Assembly (NCBI RefSeq): GCF_000165485.1
Contig: NC_014623.1
Coordinates: forward strand, 6,962,893 to 7,026,892
Direction of reading: 5' to 3'
DNA from: Stigmatella aurantiaca DW4/3-1
Lineage (GTDB): Bacteria; Myxococcota; Myxococcia; Myxococcales; Myxococcaceae
DNA: 64,000 nucleotides
The notes under the pieces were generated by a model that worked only from the letters and a program-made list of their open reading frames with translations, was not told the DNA's origin and did not search any database. Positions 27,986-35,479 of the stretch are shown piece after piece. The position numbers and the translations under genes were made by a program. Numbering within the stretch: position 1 is the first letter of the stretch; the number at the start of each line of letters is the position of its first letter.

Positions 27986-28939
27986 ATGGATCACACCGAC
28001 ATGGGGATCAACACGAGCGGTGGGGCCTGCGGGACTTGCGGGGGACTGACCTACGTCATCTCCCGGCAGGGAGACCGGGCCCAGGCGCGAATCTGCGACT
28101 GCTCGGTGAGGTGCTCCGTCTGTGAGGGACGGGGCCACATGCTCGTCGAGCGCGAGGAGACCTTCAGCAAGAAGGTGGGGGCGCGCAAATACGAAGTCCT
28201 GGTGCCCTGCGCGTGCACGCTGAGGACGCGGCGGGTGGCGCGCTACAATGAGGTGGGCCTGCCCGGCGTGGTGGCCCACGCGAGCTTCGAGAACTACCGC
28301 TCCGCCAAGCCCGAGCAGGACCGGGCCCGGAGCGTGGCCATGCACTTTGCCCACCAGTTCGACAAGAAGGGGCCCAACACGGGCTTCATCCTGAGCGGGC
28401 CGGTCGGCACGGGGAAAACACACCTGCTGGCGGCGACCCTGGCGCACCTGGTGCTCGAGGTGGGCATGGTGGCCCGCTACGTGGAGATATCCCTGCTCTA
28501 CGCCACCATCCGGCGCGGCTTCCAGGAGGGCAAGAGCGGCGGGGAGATCATCGGGCCGCTCTCCGAGGTGGAGGTGCTGGCCATCGACGAACTGGGCAAG
28601 GGGCGTGGCAGCCCCTTCGAAATGGAGACGCTCGATGAGCTGATCGCCCGGCGCTACAACGCCAACCGCACCACCCTCTTCGCGACGAACTACTCCCTGG
28701 AACCGGAGCGCAAGAACGCGCGCCCGACGAACGGCTATCACTCCACCGAGGACACGAAGAGCGCCCTGAAGGGGAACGAACTCCTGAACGAACGGGTGGG
28801 AGAGCGCATCTACAGCCGGCTGTGCGAGATGTGCACCTTCGTCGAACTGCCCAAGGACACCCCCGATCGCCGCAGGACGCGCCAGGAGATGGAATCGCGA
28901 ACCTCCCAGCCCACGGTGGCGGGGCGCTCCAACCGATGA
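27986..28939 (+). CDS. DnaC/IstB-like AAA+ ATPase with N-terminal zinc ribbon
   Basis: The protein has 317 residues. The ATG at 27986 has AGGAGGA 5 nt upstream, which excludes the earlier in-frame start. The N-terminus carries paired cysteines C15/C18, C37/C39, C43/C46 and C75/C77 (CGTCGG, CDCSVRCSVCEGRG), a pattern like the DnaJ zinc finger. An AAA+ domain follows, with Walker A at 138-145 (GPVGTGKT), Walker B at 197-202 (VLAIDE) and a sensor-like FATNYS. This is the fold of helicase loaders (DnaC/DnaI) and of IstB; no IstA transposase is nearby, so a loader-like or regulatory role is more likely. A 28-residue Arg/Pro/Ser tail ends the protein. Confidence 0.8.
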   Translation: MDHTDMGINTSGGACGTCGGLTYVISRQGDRAQARICDCSVRCSVCEGRGHMLVEREETFSKKVGARKYEVLVPCACTLRTRRVARYNEVGLPGVVAHASFENYRSAKPEQDRARSVAMHFAHQFDKKGPNTGFILSGPVGTGKTHLLAATLAHLVLEVGMVARYVEISLLYATIRRGFQEGKSGGEIIGPLSEVEVLAIDELGKGRGSPFEMETLDELIARRYNANRTTLFATNYSLEPERKNARPTNGYHSTEDTKSALKGNELLNERVGERIYSRLCEMCTFVELPKDTPDRRRTRQEMESRTSQPTVAGRSNR

Positions 28940-29081
28940 GGGCCCCTTCTGGCGCCGCCAGCGCCTCCCAGCGGGTCATCTCTGACTCCATCCCGCGGGC
29001 GCCAGCAGCCTGGGACCCGACACTCAGCGGCATCCCCTGATTCACCGTTCCGCGGAAGTCGCGCTACGCTCGGGACAGGGC

Positions 29082-29525
29082 ATGGGGACCAAGGACGACG
29101 AAGTTTTGCAGGAGTTCCTCCAGGAGAGCCGGGAAAATCTCGCGCCCTTCGAGACGGGTCTGCTGCGTCTGGAGGCGGAGCCCCCTTCGGCGCAGCTGCT
29201 CATGGACCTCTACCGCTACATCCACAATGTGAAGGGCGCGTGCGGCTTCCTTCGGTTTGGCGGGCTGGAGACCCTGGCCCGTGCGGGGGAGGATCTGCTC
29301 GATCTGGCCCGGCAGAGGAAACTGGCCTTGGAGCCCGCCCACCGGTCCGCCTTGGCCTCCCTGGCCAAGGCCCTTCATGAAGGGCTCGATCGGATCGAAG
29401 CCACCCGCTCCGAGGGTGTGGTGGAGCAGGGAGAACTGCTCTCACGGCTGCGGGGGCTGCAGGAGAGTGCCCCCCCGGCGTCCATCTCGGGAGCGCACGC
29501 CCCGGAGCCCCGGGGACAGTCATGA
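29082..29525 (+). CDS. Hpt-domain phosphotransfer protein
   Basis: The 147-residue protein is essentially one histidine phosphotransfer domain. The family signature is HNVKGACGFLRF, with H48 as the probable phosphorylation site, followed by the second helix (LETLARAGEDLLDLARQRK). This resembles the P1 domain of CheA, but no kinase, CheW-binding or CheY-binding domain follows. The C-terminal ~35 residues are Pro/Ser rich and probably disordered. The stop overlaps the start of cheB by 4 nt (ATGA), so the two are co-translated and likely act together. The phosphate source would be a kinase encoded elsewhere. Confidence 0.85.
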   Translation: MGTKDDEVLQEFLQESRENLAPFETGLLRLEAEPPSAQLLMDLYRYIHNVKGACGFLRFGGLETLARAGEDLLDLARQRKLALEPAHRSALASLAKALHEGLDRIEATRSEGVVEQGELLSRLRGLQESAPPASISGAHAPEPRGQS

Positions 29526-30616
29526 CGCCCATCCGTATCCTCGTGGCGGATGACTCTGCCGTGGCCCGGCGGCAGATCTGCCAGATGCTCGGCACGGATC
29601 CAACCCTGGAGGTGGTCGCTGTCGCGGCCACGGGCCGGATCACCCTGGAGAAGGTGGAGGAAGTCCGCCCGGACATCCTGGTGCTGGATCTGGCGATGCC
29701 GGACATGAATGGGCTGGAAGTCCTCAAGGTGCTGCGCAACAAGGCGCCCCACCTTCCGGTGGTGATGTTCAGCGCGATGACGGAGCGGGCGGGCCCCTTC
29801 ACCCTGGACGCGCTCGCGCTGGGAGCGAGCGACTACGTCACCAAGCCCTCGGCCAGCGTGCCCGATGGGGCGCCCATGGAGCACATCCAGGGCCAGCTCA
29901 TCTCGAAGATCAAAACCCTGCACGCGCGCAACCTCCAGGCGAACGGCCCCCTGCGGCGGACCCGGGCCATCGAGACGCCAATCCCCAACCCCAAGCCCTC
30001 GCGCGTCACGGCGGTGGTGATCGGCGCCTCCACGGGTGGGCCCAACATGCTGACGGACGTGCTCACGTCCCTGCCGCCCAGTTTTCCGGTTCCGATCCTC
30101 ATCGCCCAGCACATGCCTCCGGTCTTCACCAAGCTGTTCGCCGAGCGGTTGGACACGCTGTGCCGGATCCGCGTCCACGAGGCGCGGACGGGCGAAGTGC
30201 TGCGCCCGGGCCACGTGTGGATTGCCCCGGGCGACTACCACCTGGGCCTCATCCGGGATGGAGCCCAGGTGAGGCTCTTGACCCATCAAGGGCCTCCAGA
30301 GAACTCCTGCCGCCCCGCGGCCGATGTGCTCTTCCGCTCCGCCGCCTCGATTTTGGGCTCGGGCGTGCTGGCCGTGGTGATGACCGGCATGGGACAGGAC
30401 GGGACGAAAGGGAGCATGGATGTTCACGAGGCGGGTGGACAGGTCATCGTCCAGGATCCCGAAACGTGCGTCGTGGGAGGCATGCCCCGGGCAGTGATGC
30501 GCTCGGGCGTTACGCACCAGGTGGTGCCCTTGAAGTCCCTCGGAGGCGAGCTCCTCCGGCGCGTTACCCGCGGCAGCTTGCCGGGGTTCGAGCTCCCAGG
30601 GGGCTCCAAATTTTGA
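29522..30616 (+). CDS. cheB: Chemotaxis protein-glutamate methylesterase CheB
   Basis: The 364-residue CheB-type protein has a full-length two-domain layout. The receiver domain (1-~125) has the acidic pocket D10/D11, phosphoacceptor D56 (LVLDLAMPDMNG) and K at the SKPS-equivalent (YVTKPSA). A linker follows, then the methylesterase domain with catalytic S170 (GASTGGP), H197 (AQHMPP) and D293 (MTGMGQDG). It would hydrolyse glutamyl methyl esters on chemoreceptors and deamidate glutamines when phosphorylated. It overlaps the Hpt gene by 4 nt. No cheR, cheA or receptor gene is present in this window, so it is an orphan pair or part of a dispersed system. Confidence 0.93.
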   Translation: MTPIRILVADDSAVARRQICQMLGTDPTLEVVAVAATGRITLEKVEEVRPDILVLDLAMPDMNGLEVLKVLRNKAPHLPVVMFSAMTERAGPFTLDALALGASDYVTKPSASVPDGAPMEHIQGQLISKIKTLHARNLQANGPLRRTRAIETPIPNPKPSRVTAVVIGASTGGPNMLTDVLTSLPPSFPVPILIAQHMPPVFTKLFAERLDTLCRIRVHEARTGEVLRPGHVWIAPGDYHLGLIRDGAQVRLLTHQGPPENSCRPAADVLFRSAASILGSGVLAVVMTGMGQDGTKGSMDVHEAGGQVIVQDPETCVVGGMPRAVMRSGVTHQVVPLKSLGGELLRRVTRGSLPGFELPGGSKF

Positions 30617-30617
30617 T

Positions 30618-30644
30618 GCTTGCCTGACCGCTGTCCAGGCAAGC
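30618..30644 (+). terminator. Hairpin after cheB (possible terminator)
   Basis: A perfect 9-bp stem (GCTTGCCTG / CAGGCAAGC) with a 9-nt loop begins 1 nt after the cheB stop. No T-run follows, so intrinsic termination is uncertain. Confidence 0.45.
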
Positions 30645-30729
30645 CTCCAGGCCCCTCCCAGGTGCCCGCATGCATGGTTACCTTCCCTTATTGCCTCCCG
30701 TAGGGACGAGGGGGCTCTTAAGGTGAGCA

Positions 30730-31710
30730 ATGGAAACAATCCAGGTTCCAGTCGGGGGGTGGATCGCGTTCGGGGCCCTGGTCCTCGGGCTGCTGATCGT
30801 CGACTTGCTGGCCCACCGGAACCACCACGCCAACTCCAAGCGCAGCGCCATCGCCTGGAGCGCCGGGTGGATTTTCTTCGGACTCGGATTCGGGGTGTTT
30901 GTCTGGAGGATGTACGGCTCCCAACCCGCCCATGAGTACCTGGGCGCCTGGCTCATCGAGAAGAGCCTGAGCCTGGACAACCTGTTCGTCTTCCTCGTCA
31001 TCTTCCGCAGCCTGAGCATTCCCGAAGCCGAGCAACGGCGGGTGCTGTTCTGGGGCATCTTCGGGGCGCTGGTGTTCCGGGCCCTCTTCATCTTCGCGGG
31101 CGTGGAGGCACTGGAGCACTGGCATGCCGTGGTCTACGTCTTCGGCGCCATCCTGCTGTTCACCGCCTTCCGCGTCGCGCGGGAAGATCCCCTGAAGGAG
31201 CGGGACAGCAAGATGGTGCACTGGCTTGCCCGGCGGCTGCCCGTAAGCTCCAAAGTCGAGGGCTCCCACTTCGTCGTCCGGCAAGGGGGAAGACTGCTGG
31301 CGACCCCCCTGCTCGTGGCGCTGATCACCATCGAGTTCACCGACGTGGCCTTCGCCCTGGATTCCGTGCCCGCCGCGCTCTCGGTGAGCCAGGATCCCTT
31401 TATCGTCTATACCTCGAACGTCTTCGCCATCCTGGGCCTGCGCGCCCTGTACATCGCCCTGGCGCACGTCATCACGCAGCTGCGTTACCTGCATTACGGC
31501 CTTGCCGCGGTCCTGGCCTTCGCGGGCCTGAAGATGGTCATCCCGAGCAACTGGGTTCATGTGTCGCCGCTTGTGTCGGTGGGGGTCATCGTCGTGTGCA
31601 TTGGCACCTCGATCGTGGCCAGCGTCGTATGGAAGCGCCGACACCCCCGGCAGCAACCCAGCCCCCCCGCCGGAACGGATGCGCAGGGCATTTCAGCTCG
31701 CGTACACTAG
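30730..31710 (+). CDS. TerC-family integral membrane protein
   Basis: The 326-residue protein has about eight or nine transmembrane helices. The two TerC hallmark segments are present: [12 protein letters not shown] with conserved Glu/Asp, and [17 protein letters not shown] with conserved acids. Members such as Alx and MeeY are implicated in manganese export and in metallation of exported proteins; others are linked to tellurite resistance. The ATG at 30730 has AAGGTGAG just upstream. A Pro/Gln-rich cytoplasmic tail closes the protein. TerC genes elsewhere are often under a Mn-sensing yybP-ykoY riboswitch; I looked in the 113-nt leader and did not see its conserved elements. Confidence 0.9.
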   Translation: METIQVPVGGWIAFGALVLGLLIVDLLAHRNHHANSKRSAIAWSAGWIFFGLGFGVFVWRMYGSQPAHEYLGAWLIEKSLSLDNLFVFLVIFRSLSIPEAEQRRVLFWGIFGALVFRALFIFAGVEALEHWHAVVYVFGAILLFTAFRVAREDPLKERDSKMVHWLARRLPVSSKVEGSHFVVRQGGRLLATPLLVALITIEFTDVAFALDSVPAALSVSQDPFIVYTSNVFAILGLRALYIALAHVITQLRYLHYGLAAVLAFAGLKMVIPSNWVHVSPLVSVGVIVVCIGTSIVASVVWKRRHPRQQPSPPAGTDAQGISARVH

Positions 31711-31775
31711 GCCCCTCCGCGGGGAGTTGTCCCATCTGGCACTCCGCCCAACGCGCGGAGGATCAGGGGGAGCCG

Positions 31776-32624
31776 ATGAGATACGCAGAGCCGGCAACCG
31801 TGGAGGAAGGGGTCGCGCTCCTGGCCTCCACGCAGAACGCCCGGTGTCTGGCGGGGGGCGCCACGCTGGTGGCGATGATGAACGCGCGCCACCTCGCACC
31901 CGAGCTGCTGATCAGCCTGCACCGGATGGCGGAGCTGTCCATCCTCACGGAGACCCCGGAGGGGCTCTGGCTGGGCGCCATGCTCCCTCACCGGGCCCTG
32001 GCCGACGAGCCACGCCTGCGCGGGGCCATGGAGGTCATCCGCAGCGCCGCGAGCCAGCTCGCCCACCCCGCCATCCGCAACATGGGGACGATTGGGGGCT
32101 CGCTGTGTCTGGCGGATCCCAGCACGGAGCTGCCCGTGGCGCTGGTCGCCGCCTCCGCCCACGCCGAGATCGCGGGCCCCGAAGGACGGCGCATCATCCC
32201 CGTCGAATCCCTCCTCGTGGATCGCTTCCAGACGTCCCTGCGCCACGGCGAGCTCGTCACCCGGATCTGGGTCCCCAGGGGCGGCCCCGGGGCGGTCGGC
32301 CACCACCTCCGGTTCAGCCGGGTGGCCAGTGACTACCCCACGGTCTCCATCTCGCTGGTGCTCGCCCTGGAGGGGGGAACATGCCGCCAGGCCCGCGTGG
32401 CCGTGGGCTCCTGCGGTCCCGTGCCGCTTCATGTGGAGGCAGCCGACCAGCGCCTCGTCGGCTCTGCCCTCGATGCCCCCGCGTTGGCCGAGGCAGGGCA
32501 GCTTCTCGCGCGTGCCGCCACCCCCCGCGACGATGTCCGCGGCACGGCCGAATACCGCCGCTTGTTGATTCCCCGCCTGCTCGGCCGCGCCGTCGCCCAG
32601 GCCCGGGAGCGCCTCCATGTCTGA
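31776..32624 (+). CDS. Xanthine dehydrogenase-family FAD-binding subunit
   Basis: The 282-residue protein is the medium (CoxM-like) subunit of a molybdenum hydroxylase. It carries the two FAD-contact motifs of the family: [10 protein letters not shown] (~28-37) and [19 protein letters not shown] (~103-121). It would transfer electrons from the 2Fe-2S subunit to FAD and on to the final acceptor. The ATG at 31776 follows AGGGGGAG at 4 nt spacing. The gene overlaps the Fe-S subunit gene by 8 nt, and the medium-small-large order is the typical one for this enzyme class. Confidence 0.9.
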   Translation: MRYAEPATVEEGVALLASTQNARCLAGGATLVAMMNARHLAPELLISLHRMAELSILTETPEGLWLGAMLPHRALADEPRLRGAMEVIRSAASQLAHPAIRNMGTIGGSLCLADPSTELPVALVAASAHAEIAGPEGRRIIPVESLLVDRFQTSLRHGELVTRIWVPRGGPGAVGHHLRFSRVASDYPTVSISLVLALEGGTCRQARVAVGSCGPVPLHVEAADQRLVGSALDAPALAEAGQLLARAATPRDDVRGTAEYRRLLIPRLLGRAVAQARERLHV

Positions 32625-33096
32625 CAGGCTCTCCTTCTCGCTCCAGATAAATGGTGAGGAGCACGCCCTCGCCGTGGCCCCCGAGCGCACCCTGCTGGAG
32701 GTGTTGCGCGAGGAACTCCGCGCAACCGGAACCCGGCGCGGCTGCGATCAGGGCAGCTGCGGGGCCTGCATGGTGCTCGTGGACGGCGAGCCCAGGCTCT
32801 CGTGCCTGTCGCTGGCTGTGACCTTGCGCGGACGGGCCATCACCACCATCGAGGGGGTGGAGACAGCGGGGGCGCTCCACCCGGTACAGCGCGCGCTCAT
32901 CCAGCACGGCGCGGTGCAATGTGGCTTCTGCATGTCCGGCATCGTCGTGACCGCCAAGGCCCTGCTCGACCACAACCCGAGCCCCACGCTCGATGAGATC
33001 CGCCAGGCGCTCGGCAGCAACGTCTGCCGGTGTTCGGGGTACGCCAAGGTCATCGAGGCCATTGCCTCGCTCTCGAAGGTGCGCCCCCATGAGTGA
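32617..33096 (+). CDS. Xanthine dehydrogenase-family 2Fe-2S subunit
   Basis: The 159-residue small (CoxS-like) subunit has two iron-sulfur centres. The plant-ferredoxin-type cluster is bound by C43, C48, C51 and C63 ([16 protein letters not shown]). The second, alpha-helical cluster is bound by C102, C105, C137 and C139 (CGFC and CRCSG). All eight ligands are present. It overlaps both neighbours by 8 nt, implying translational coupling of the three subunits. Confidence 0.93.
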   Translation: MSDRLSFSLQINGEEHALAVAPERTLLEVLREELRATGTRRGCDQGSCGACMVLVDGEPRLSCLSLAVTLRGRAITTIEGVETAGALHPVQRALIQHGAVQCGFCMSGIVVTAKALLDHNPSPTLDEIRQALGSNVCRCSGYAKVIEAIASLSKVRPHE

Positions 33097-35464
33097 GCAG
33101 GAGCCACAGAGCCCCTCCCCTGCCCCCGTGGGAGACCTCCTGGGAAAGCCCGTCTCCCGGCTGGAGGCCCAAGAGAAGGTCACGGGACGCGCCGTCTACA
33201 CCGACGACATGACCCTGCCCGGCATGCTTCACGGGGCCATGCTGGGCAGCCCCCATCCCCATGCACGGCTCCTGTCGTATGACACCACCCGGGCCCGCGC
33301 GATGCCGGGGGTCAAAGCCGTGCTCACGGCCGAGGAACTGCCTGACCACAACGTCGGCTCCGTCATCAAGGACCAGCCGCTGCTCGCCCGGGGAAAGGTT
33401 CGCTACGCGGGCGAGCCTGTGGCCGCCGTGGCCGCCGTGGATCTTCAGACCGCCCGCCGGGCCCTCGAGGCCATCGACATCCGGTACGAGTTGCTGCCCC
33501 CTGTCCTCGATCCCGAGGAAGCGCTGCGGCCAGGTGCCCCCATCGTCCATGAGCAACGCGACACCTACGTCAGCCTCCAGGCGGACTCCCCGGCGAGGGC
33601 CGCCTGTCCCAATGCCGCCTCGTACCTCCGGCTGACGGAGGGCACACCGGAAGAGGTGTGGAAGCGCTGTGACGTGGTGGTCGAGGACGTGTACGAGACG
33701 CCCGCCCAACAGCATGTCTACCTGGAGCCGTGTTCGACCCTGGCCGTCGTGGATCGCGACAGTGGGAAGATCACCCTCTACACCTCGACCCAGTCCGTGT
33801 TCCGGGCACAGGCGATCACCGCCGAAGCCCTGGGCCTGCCGATGTCGAAAGTCCGGGTCATCGCCCCCCGGATCGGTGGTGGGTTTGGCGGCAAGACCGA
33901 GATGACCAACCAGCCCATCACCGCGGCACTGGCCCGGGCCGCGGGGGCACCGGTCAAGATGACGCTGTCGCGCACGGACGACATGCTCATGATGAAGTCG
34001 CGCCACGCGTGCCGCATCCACATGCGCACGGGTGCGACCCGGGATGGGCAGCTCCTGGCACGCCAGGTCCGGCTCGTCTTCGATACCGGCGCCTACGCCG
34101 ACGATGGACCGTTCGTCGCGTCCATGGGGTCCTACTTCGCGCGCGGGCCGTACCGGATTCCTCACATCGATGTCGAATGCTGGGCGGTGTACACCAACCG
34201 CCTCCGGGCAGGGGCCTTCCGCGGGTTCGGCAATCCGCAGATCCACTTCGCCAGCGAGGTGCAGATTGACCTGCTCGCGGAGAAGCTGGGGCTGGATCCC
34301 TTCGAGTTCCGGCTTCGCAATGCGTTGGAGACTGGGGAGCAGTGGTTGGGTGGCGCTCCGGTCGAGAGCGGTACGCTCCGGGCCTGTTTGGAGCGGGCCC
34401 GGGACGCCTCGAACTGGGTCCAGCGCCGCGCGCAGTCCCCCACAGCCCCTGGCAAGCGGCGCGGCATCGGGGTCGCGGCGGTGGCACATACGAGCGGGTT
34501 ATTGGGCTCGAGCGCCACGGTCCGGCTCAACGAGGATGGAACCCTCACGGTGAACACGGGGGCGGTGGACATTGGCCAGGGCTCGGACACCGCCCTCACC
34601 CAGTGCGCGGCCGCGGTCCTGGGGCTCCCGCTGGAGCACATCAACTACAGCGGCCCCGACACGGACGTCTCCCCGTACGACTGGTGTACCGGAGGCACCC
34701 GCACCACCTTCACGGTGGGCCGGGTGGTGGTGCAGGCCTGCGAGCAACTCCGGCAGCAGCTCTTCGAGCACGCCAGCGACATGCTCGAGTGTCCCGTGCA
34801 GGAGTTGGAGCTGCGGCCTGGTGGCATCGTGGGGGTCCGGGGTCAACCCGGTACCGGGATCTCCTTCGGAGCCATCGCCGGGCGCGCCCTCTACTTCAAA
34901 GGAGGCCCCCTGGTAGCCACCGCCCGGTGGTTCTTCCCCACGGTTCCCATCGGCACGGGCGGAACCTCCGCCCAGGGCATGCCCTCCATGGGCAACGGCT
35001 TCTTCGTGTTCGCCGCCCAGGTGGCCGAGGTCGAGGTGGACGAGCTGACGGGTCAGGTCGAACTGCTCCAGGCCTGGAGCGTCCATGACGTGGGCCGCGC
35101 CATCAACCCCGCGGCCGTGGAAGGGCAGATTCAAGGAGGGTTCGTCCAAGGGATGGGCCTTGCCCTGACCGAGGAACTGCTCTGGAAGGAGGGGCATCTC
35201 CTCAACCCGTCCATGAGCAGCTACAAGGTCCCGGGCTCGCGGGACGTCCCGGTGGCGATTCACCCCATCCTGCTCGAGTACCCCGCTGGAGAAGGGCCTT
35301 TTGGCGCGAAGGGGGTGGCCGAGGTGAGCCTCGTCGGTGTGGCGCCAGCGATCTGCAACGCCATCCGGCACGCCACGGGGGCGCATGTCACCCGCCTTCC
35401 CGCCACGGGCGAGCGCGTGTTGCGAGCGCTGCTCGCCCGGGAAGAGGCGGCCTCCAAGGCGTAG
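33089..35464 (+). CDS. Xanthine dehydrogenase-family molybdenum-binding subunit
   Basis: The protein has 791 residues. The ATG at 33089 ([11 protein letters not shown]) overlaps the Fe-S subunit stop. It is a CoxL/XdhB-type catalytic subunit. The molybdopterin-binding motif [10 protein letters not shown] is present, together with AFRGFGNPQ and the terminal GAKGVAEVS with the predicted catalytic base E745. It lacks the AYRCSFR loop that marks true aerobic CO dehydrogenase (form I), so it is a hydroxylase of the xanthine dehydrogenase/hydroxybenzoyl-CoA reductase kind. Substrate cannot be read from the sequence. No Mo-cofactor maturation or XdhC gene is adjacent. Confidence 0.9.
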   Translation: MSEQEPQSPSPAPVGDLLGKPVSRLEAQEKVTGRAVYTDDMTLPGMLHGAMLGSPHPHARLLSYDTTRARAMPGVKAVLTAEELPDHNVGSVIKDQPLLARGKVRYAGEPVAAVAAVDLQTARRALEAIDIRYELLPPVLDPEEALRPGAPIVHEQRDTYVSLQADSPARAACPNAASYLRLTEGTPEEVWKRCDVVVEDVYETPAQQHVYLEPCSTLAVVDRDSGKITLYTSTQSVFRAQAITAEALGLPMSKVRVIAPRIGGGFGGKTEMTNQPITAALARAAGAPVKMTLSRTDDMLMMKSRHACRIHMRTGATRDGQLLARQVRLVFDTGAYADDGPFVASMGSYFARGPYRIPHIDVECWAVYTNRLRAGAFRGFGNPQIHFASEVQIDLLAEKLGLDPFEFRLRNALETGEQWLGGAPVESGTLRACLERARDASNWVQRRAQSPTAPGKRRGIGVAAVAHTSGLLGSSATVRLNEDGTLTVNTGAVDIGQGSDTALTQCAAAVLGLPLEHINYSGPDTDVSPYDWCTGGTRTTFTVGRVVVQACEQLRQQLFEHASDMLECPVQELELRPGGIVGVRGQPGTGISFGAIAGRALYFKGGPLVATARWFFPTVPIGTGGTSAQGMPSMGNGFFVFAAQVAEVEVDELTGQVELLQAWSVHDVGRAINPAAVEGQIQGGFVQGMGLALTEELLWKEGHLLNPSMSSYKVPGSRDVPVAIHPILLEYPAGEGPFGAKGVAEVSLVGVAPAICNAIRHATGAHVTRLPATGERVLRALLAREEAASKA

Positions 35465-35479
35465 CACGAAGCCGTGGCG

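Noticed and set aside
30617-30729. Possible yybP-ykoY manganese riboswitch before the TerC gene
   Set aside because: The conserved riboswitch core could not be found in the 113-nt leader; only a simple hairpin after cheB is present.
31731-31756. Sigma-54 promoter (TGGCAC element) before the FAD subunit gene
   Set aside because: There is no GC dinucleotide of the -12 element at the required spacing.
33089-35464. Aerobic CO dehydrogenase
   Set aside because: The large subunit lacks the form I active-site loop and has AFRGFGNPQ instead, so only the general molybdenum hydroxylase family is claimed.
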